From: Sphingobacterium chungjuense
GTDB taxonomy: Bacteria > Bacteroidota > Bacteroidia > Sphingobacteriales > Sphingobacteriaceae
Length of the DNA: 64,000 nt
Reading direction: 5' to 3'
NCBI RefSeq assembly: GCF_011316935.1
Contig: NZ_WLYS01000003.1
Coordinates: 434,001 to 498,000, forward strand
In this document: in pieces, positions 61,675 to 64,000 of the stretch
Position numbering within the stretch: the stretch's first letter is position 1
Layout: every line of letters begins with the position of its first letter
Notes under the pieces: model-generated
Databases searched by the model: none
Seen by the model: the letters and a program-made list of their open reading frames with translations, nothing else
What the model was told of the DNA's origin: nothing
Position numbers and translations under genes: made by a program

Positions 61675-63588
61675 TTATCGTTTGGTGTATCGCAAGCCCA
61701 AGGTTTGCCAACGCCCGGGCATCGGCACCGCTCCTGCTTCCACATAAGTAACATCCCATAAGTTTTGCATGTCAGCAAATATGGTAAATGCACCAATCTG
61801 ATACGCAGCGCGAAGATCTGAAATCACATAAGAAGTAGCAGATGCCCGTTCGATAAATCGATTGGTGGCTGAAAATGACCAAGCATCTACGCCTAAAGAG
61901 ATCGTACTATTCAATTGATGCTTCAGGTTTTCGATCCGATAGCGTGATATCAAACCGTCTGTAGTAGATGCCACACGAGGGTTGAGATAAGTGTAGCCAA
62001 GACGTACTTTCAACTCGGTGCGAGGGCTCAATGGTTGCCCATATTCCGAAGAAAAATGCAGTCCGCGCATGCGGTTATTATCTACATTCGTTGCTTGATA
62101 AGGTTCATCTATGCTGCTTCGCTGCCAATCGATAAACTGGGCGACATTGCGGTAAAAATAGCCTGCCTGCGCGGTGAAGTTTCCGATTTGATAACGAAGA
62201 CTTCCTTCTGCCTGCCAAGCATTTTCCGATTGCAAATTAGGGTTTCCGATATTGCCGGGGCGCTGATCGAGATACAGATCGGTAAAAGAAGGAATACGTT
62301 GACTAGAGCCAATATTGGCAGCAATACGCCATCGCGGTAGAAAATGATAGGCTACATCAATGCCTGGAAAAGCTTGCCAACCGTATTGAGAATTATAGTT
62401 TACATACGTTCCGACGTTGAGCAATACATCTTGAATGTACTCTGTTCTGAACTCGGCATAGTAACCATGATTCTGTCGGCGATGATTACCAATATTGGTA
62501 CTTTCAATACGCTCCCACCGTGATTCCGCACCGACACCGACATCACCCAAATTGGTGTGATAGCGTGCATTCAGCTCGGCCGACCACACATCGGTTTCGT
62601 GCTCACTGCGCGCACGCGAAAGATCGTTTCGGAAATAACGATAATCATCCGTATTGTTGCGATAACTTAAGCGCGGACTGATGCGCAATCGATCGTTGAG
62701 ATCGTGTCGCGAACTAATGGCGGCAATAGCGGTACGTACTACTTCTTCCGATTCCACATCACCAGGTGCTGCATAAAAACCATTTGCGCCAAATTTATTG
62801 TCGATGTATCCGCCCATCACTTGGATTTCGTCACGCGCACTTAGTTGTATTTTATTCTCATAGAAAGCGCGGAATGCCTCCGAAGCGGTATTATAGCGCT
62901 GACCATTGCTTTTTTCTGTGGTGAGATAGAGCTGATGCTGATGTTTTTCTCGTACAAATTGTCCGCCCACTTGATAGCCCATGCCATAGTACACACCTGA
63001 TCTTCCGGCCTCTTCTTCTACCGATTTGAAGGAAGAGCCTGCATATGCTTGCGCAAAAATCTCGGACGACGCCGCTTGGCGTGTGACAATGTTAACAGAT
63101 CCCGTCAATCCATTAATACCATAAATACGAGAAGTTGGTCCACGGACTACTTCGATCCGCTCAATCGCTTCTAGAGGTATTGGAAGATTCAAACTGTGAT
63201 GCCCTGTCTGCGGATCGCTCATCTTAATACCATTGACTAAAACCAACGTTTGCTCAAAACTTCCGCCATCGATACCAATATCTGCTTGTGCACCAAATGG
63301 ACCGCGCTGTCGCAGATCGACACCATTAATATGCGTCAATACTTCATTAATCGTACGCACTGGCATTCGCCGAATTTCCTCGTAGGTAATGATTTCAATA
63401 TGGCGGCTATTCTTATTAAAGGGTACTTGCAATCTGTTTTCTTGAATGATGACCTCGGAAATTTGAGAGGTATCTCGCTGGCTGATTTGCCCAAATACAG
63501 TCGAGCACATTACCAAACCCGCAATAGCTAGTGTAATTTTGTTCTTTTTCGACTGAATAGTCTGAGATCGATGTAGAATTTGAATCAT
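61675..63588 (-). CDS. BtuB-like TonB-dependent receptor
   Basis: A 637-residue outer-membrane receptor. The N-terminus has a charged stretch and a hydrophobic signal (LAIAGLVMCSTVFGQ, to about residue 34), then a TonB-box-like segment (TSQISEVIIQENR), plug (about 60-190: RTINEVLTHINGVDLRQRGP, RIEVVRGPTSRIYGINGLTG) and barrel ending LGLRYTKR. No SusD partner. The vitamin B12 receptor type is the nearest described group, but the ligand is unknown; no cobalamin riboswitch lies upstream. A divergent MocR-type regulator gene may control it. Confidence 0.9.
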   Translation of the reverse strand: MIQILHRSQTIQSKKNKITLAIAGLVMCSTVFGQISQRDTSQISEVIIQENRLQVPFNKNSRHIEIITYEEIRRMPVRTINEVLTHINGVDLRQRGPFGAQADIGIDGGSFEQTLVLVNGIKMSDPQTGHHSLNLPIPLEAIERIEVVRGPTSRIYGINGLTGSVNIVTRQAASSEIFAQAYAGSSFKSVEEEAGRSGVYYGMGYQVGGQFVREKHQHQLYLTTEKSNGQRYNTASEAFRAFYENKIQLSARDEIQVMGGYIDNKFGANGFYAAPGDVESEEVVRTAIAAISSRHDLNDRLRISPRLSYRNNTDDYRYFRNDLSRARSEHETDVWSAELNARYHTNLGDVGVGAESRWERIESTNIGNHRRQNHGYYAEFRTEYIQDVLLNVGTYVNYNSQYGWQAFPGIDVAYHFLPRWRIAANIGSSQRIPSFTDLYLDQRPGNIGNPNLQSENAWQAEGSLRYQIGNFTAQAGYFYRNVAQFIDWQRSSIDEPYQATNVDNNRMRGLHFSSEYGQPLSPRTELKVRLGYTYLNPRVASTTDGLISRYRIENLKHQLNSTISLGVDAWSFSATNRFIERASATSYVISDLRAAYQIGAFTIFADMQNLWDVTYVEAGAVPMPGRWQTLGLRYTKR

Positions 63589-63605
63589 GTATTTATTTTA
63601 AGTGT

Positions 63606-63668
63606 GGCAAATGTAGTATATTGCCGGACTACAGCACTGTACCACTTTTTATATAATGACTAGTCCGG
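63606..63668. promoter_or_regulatory. inverted repeats in the TonB receptor/MocR divergent region
   Basis: GGCAA-N10-TTGCC (63606-63625) overlaps the receptor -7 box TACATTTG (complement of 63608-63615). A second pair, CCGGACTA (63624-63631) and TAGTCCGG (63661-63668), spans the regulator start. Operator sites are possible. Confidence 0.45.
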
Positions 63669-64000
63669 TTGCAAATCCAATCCTCCATCTATTGTCGATC
63701 GATCGATCCGCGACAAAAGATATCTATTTGCAGATCGTGCAGCAGATCGCCAATGCAATTCAGCGCGGGCTGTTGCGCGAAGGCAGCAAGCTCCCGGGGT
63801 CACGTAGTTTGAGCACGGTATTGCAAGTACATCGGCAAACCGTCGTTGCTGCTTTTCAGGAACTGGAAGCGCAAGGTTGGGTGGCGATCTCTCCTAATCG
63901 AGGCGTATTTGTGCTGAGCAACAAACCCAACGTCGGCGCTCGGCTTCATTTGGATGATGCAGCAAGGCAAGAACAATTGTATCCCACGAACGTGGGATTT
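63656..64000 (+). CDS. MocR/PdxR-type GntR-aminotransferase regulator (partial)
   Basis: The frame from ATG 63656 stays open for 115 codons to the window end. The GntR winged helix is clear: DIYLQIVQQIANAIQRGLLR, SKLPGSRSLSTVLQVHRQTV and FQELEAQGWVAISPNRGVFV (about 20-95). The sequence beyond it is the linker expected before a fold-type I aminotransferase domain, which would be downstream of the window. PdxR-like members sense pyridoxal phosphate and others sense GABA or taurine; the ligand is not decidable here. It is divergent from the TonB receptor. Confidence 0.85.
   Translation, partial: MTSPVANPILHLLSIDRSATKDIYLQIVQQIANAIQRGLLREGSKLPGSRSLSTVLQVHRQTVVAAFQELEAQGWVAISPNRGVFVLSNKPNVGARLHLDDAARQEQLYPTNVGF

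Noticed and set aside
63589..63655. Cobalamin riboswitch before the BtuB-like receptor
   Set aside because: Only 67 bases are available and no B12-box sequence is seen.

Overview
The window looks like chromosomal DNA from a Bacteroidota bacterium, most likely Sphingobacteriaceae (Sphingobacterium or a near relative). Grounds: two TonB-dependent receptors, an S46 dipeptidyl peptidase, a RemB-like outer-membrane protein, an RND permease fused to a TolC domain, promoter-like TAnnTTTG elements, and few Shine-Dalgarno sequences. Genus is inferred from gene content only. About 52 protein genes cover most of the sequence. I saw no rRNA, tRNA, CRISPR array, prophage or insertion sequence.

Layout. 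1-5.9 kb: tail of an unidentified gene, a pentapeptide-repeat protein, the two-gene NHEJ pair ligD/ku (convergent, sharing their stop codons), riboflavin synthase and an OxyR-type regulator. 6-10.6 kb: a DPP11-type S46 peptidase, a small conserved protein, mazG and a serine hydrolase. 10.7-16.4 kb (minus): ammonium transporter, Hsp20, folB, a GNAT-nitrilase fusion, a DUF3467 protein and an M42 peptidase. 16.5-22.3 kb: lgt, a Bcr/CflA exporter, aroQ, a RemB-like protein and a GH125 mannosidase. 22.5-27.5 kb: the rimP-nusA-infB operon, whose leader has a terminator-like hairpin between promoter and start codon. 27.5-36.7 kb: an S9 peptidase, a lipoprotein, and a tetR-tolC-adaptor-RND efflux operon with a perfect palindrome in its promoter. 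36.9-46.9 kb: clpB, an S41 peptidase lipoprotein, a beta-barrel protein, a 39-residue gene, an NAD(P)-binding protein, a half-size EamA protein, a Gre-like protein, the rpsF-rpsR-rplI operon, a small membrane protein and cutC. 47-55.5 kb: a heavy-metal efflux cluster (Cys-rich exported protein, CusA-TolC fusion, His/Asp-rich adaptor, Zn/Cd-type P-type ATPase). 55.6-64 kb: an Oar-like TonB receptor, a TPP riboswitch with terminator controlling thiD-tenA, a phospholipase C-like protein, a BtuB-like TonB receptor, and the start of a divergent MocR/PdxR-type regulator cut by the window end.

The metal cluster appears to combine inner-membrane export (P-type ATPase) with transenvelope export (RND, adaptor, outer-membrane factor). 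The RND and outer-membrane parts sit in one reading frame, with a signal-peptide-like segment between them. The most interesting regulatory observations are a perfect Shine-Dalgarno before rpsR in a lineage that rarely uses them, tandem promoters and a long-range stem upstream of rpsF, and the hairpin leader of the nusA operon. Most of the rest is ordinary core genome. I found no large uncharacterised multigene system.
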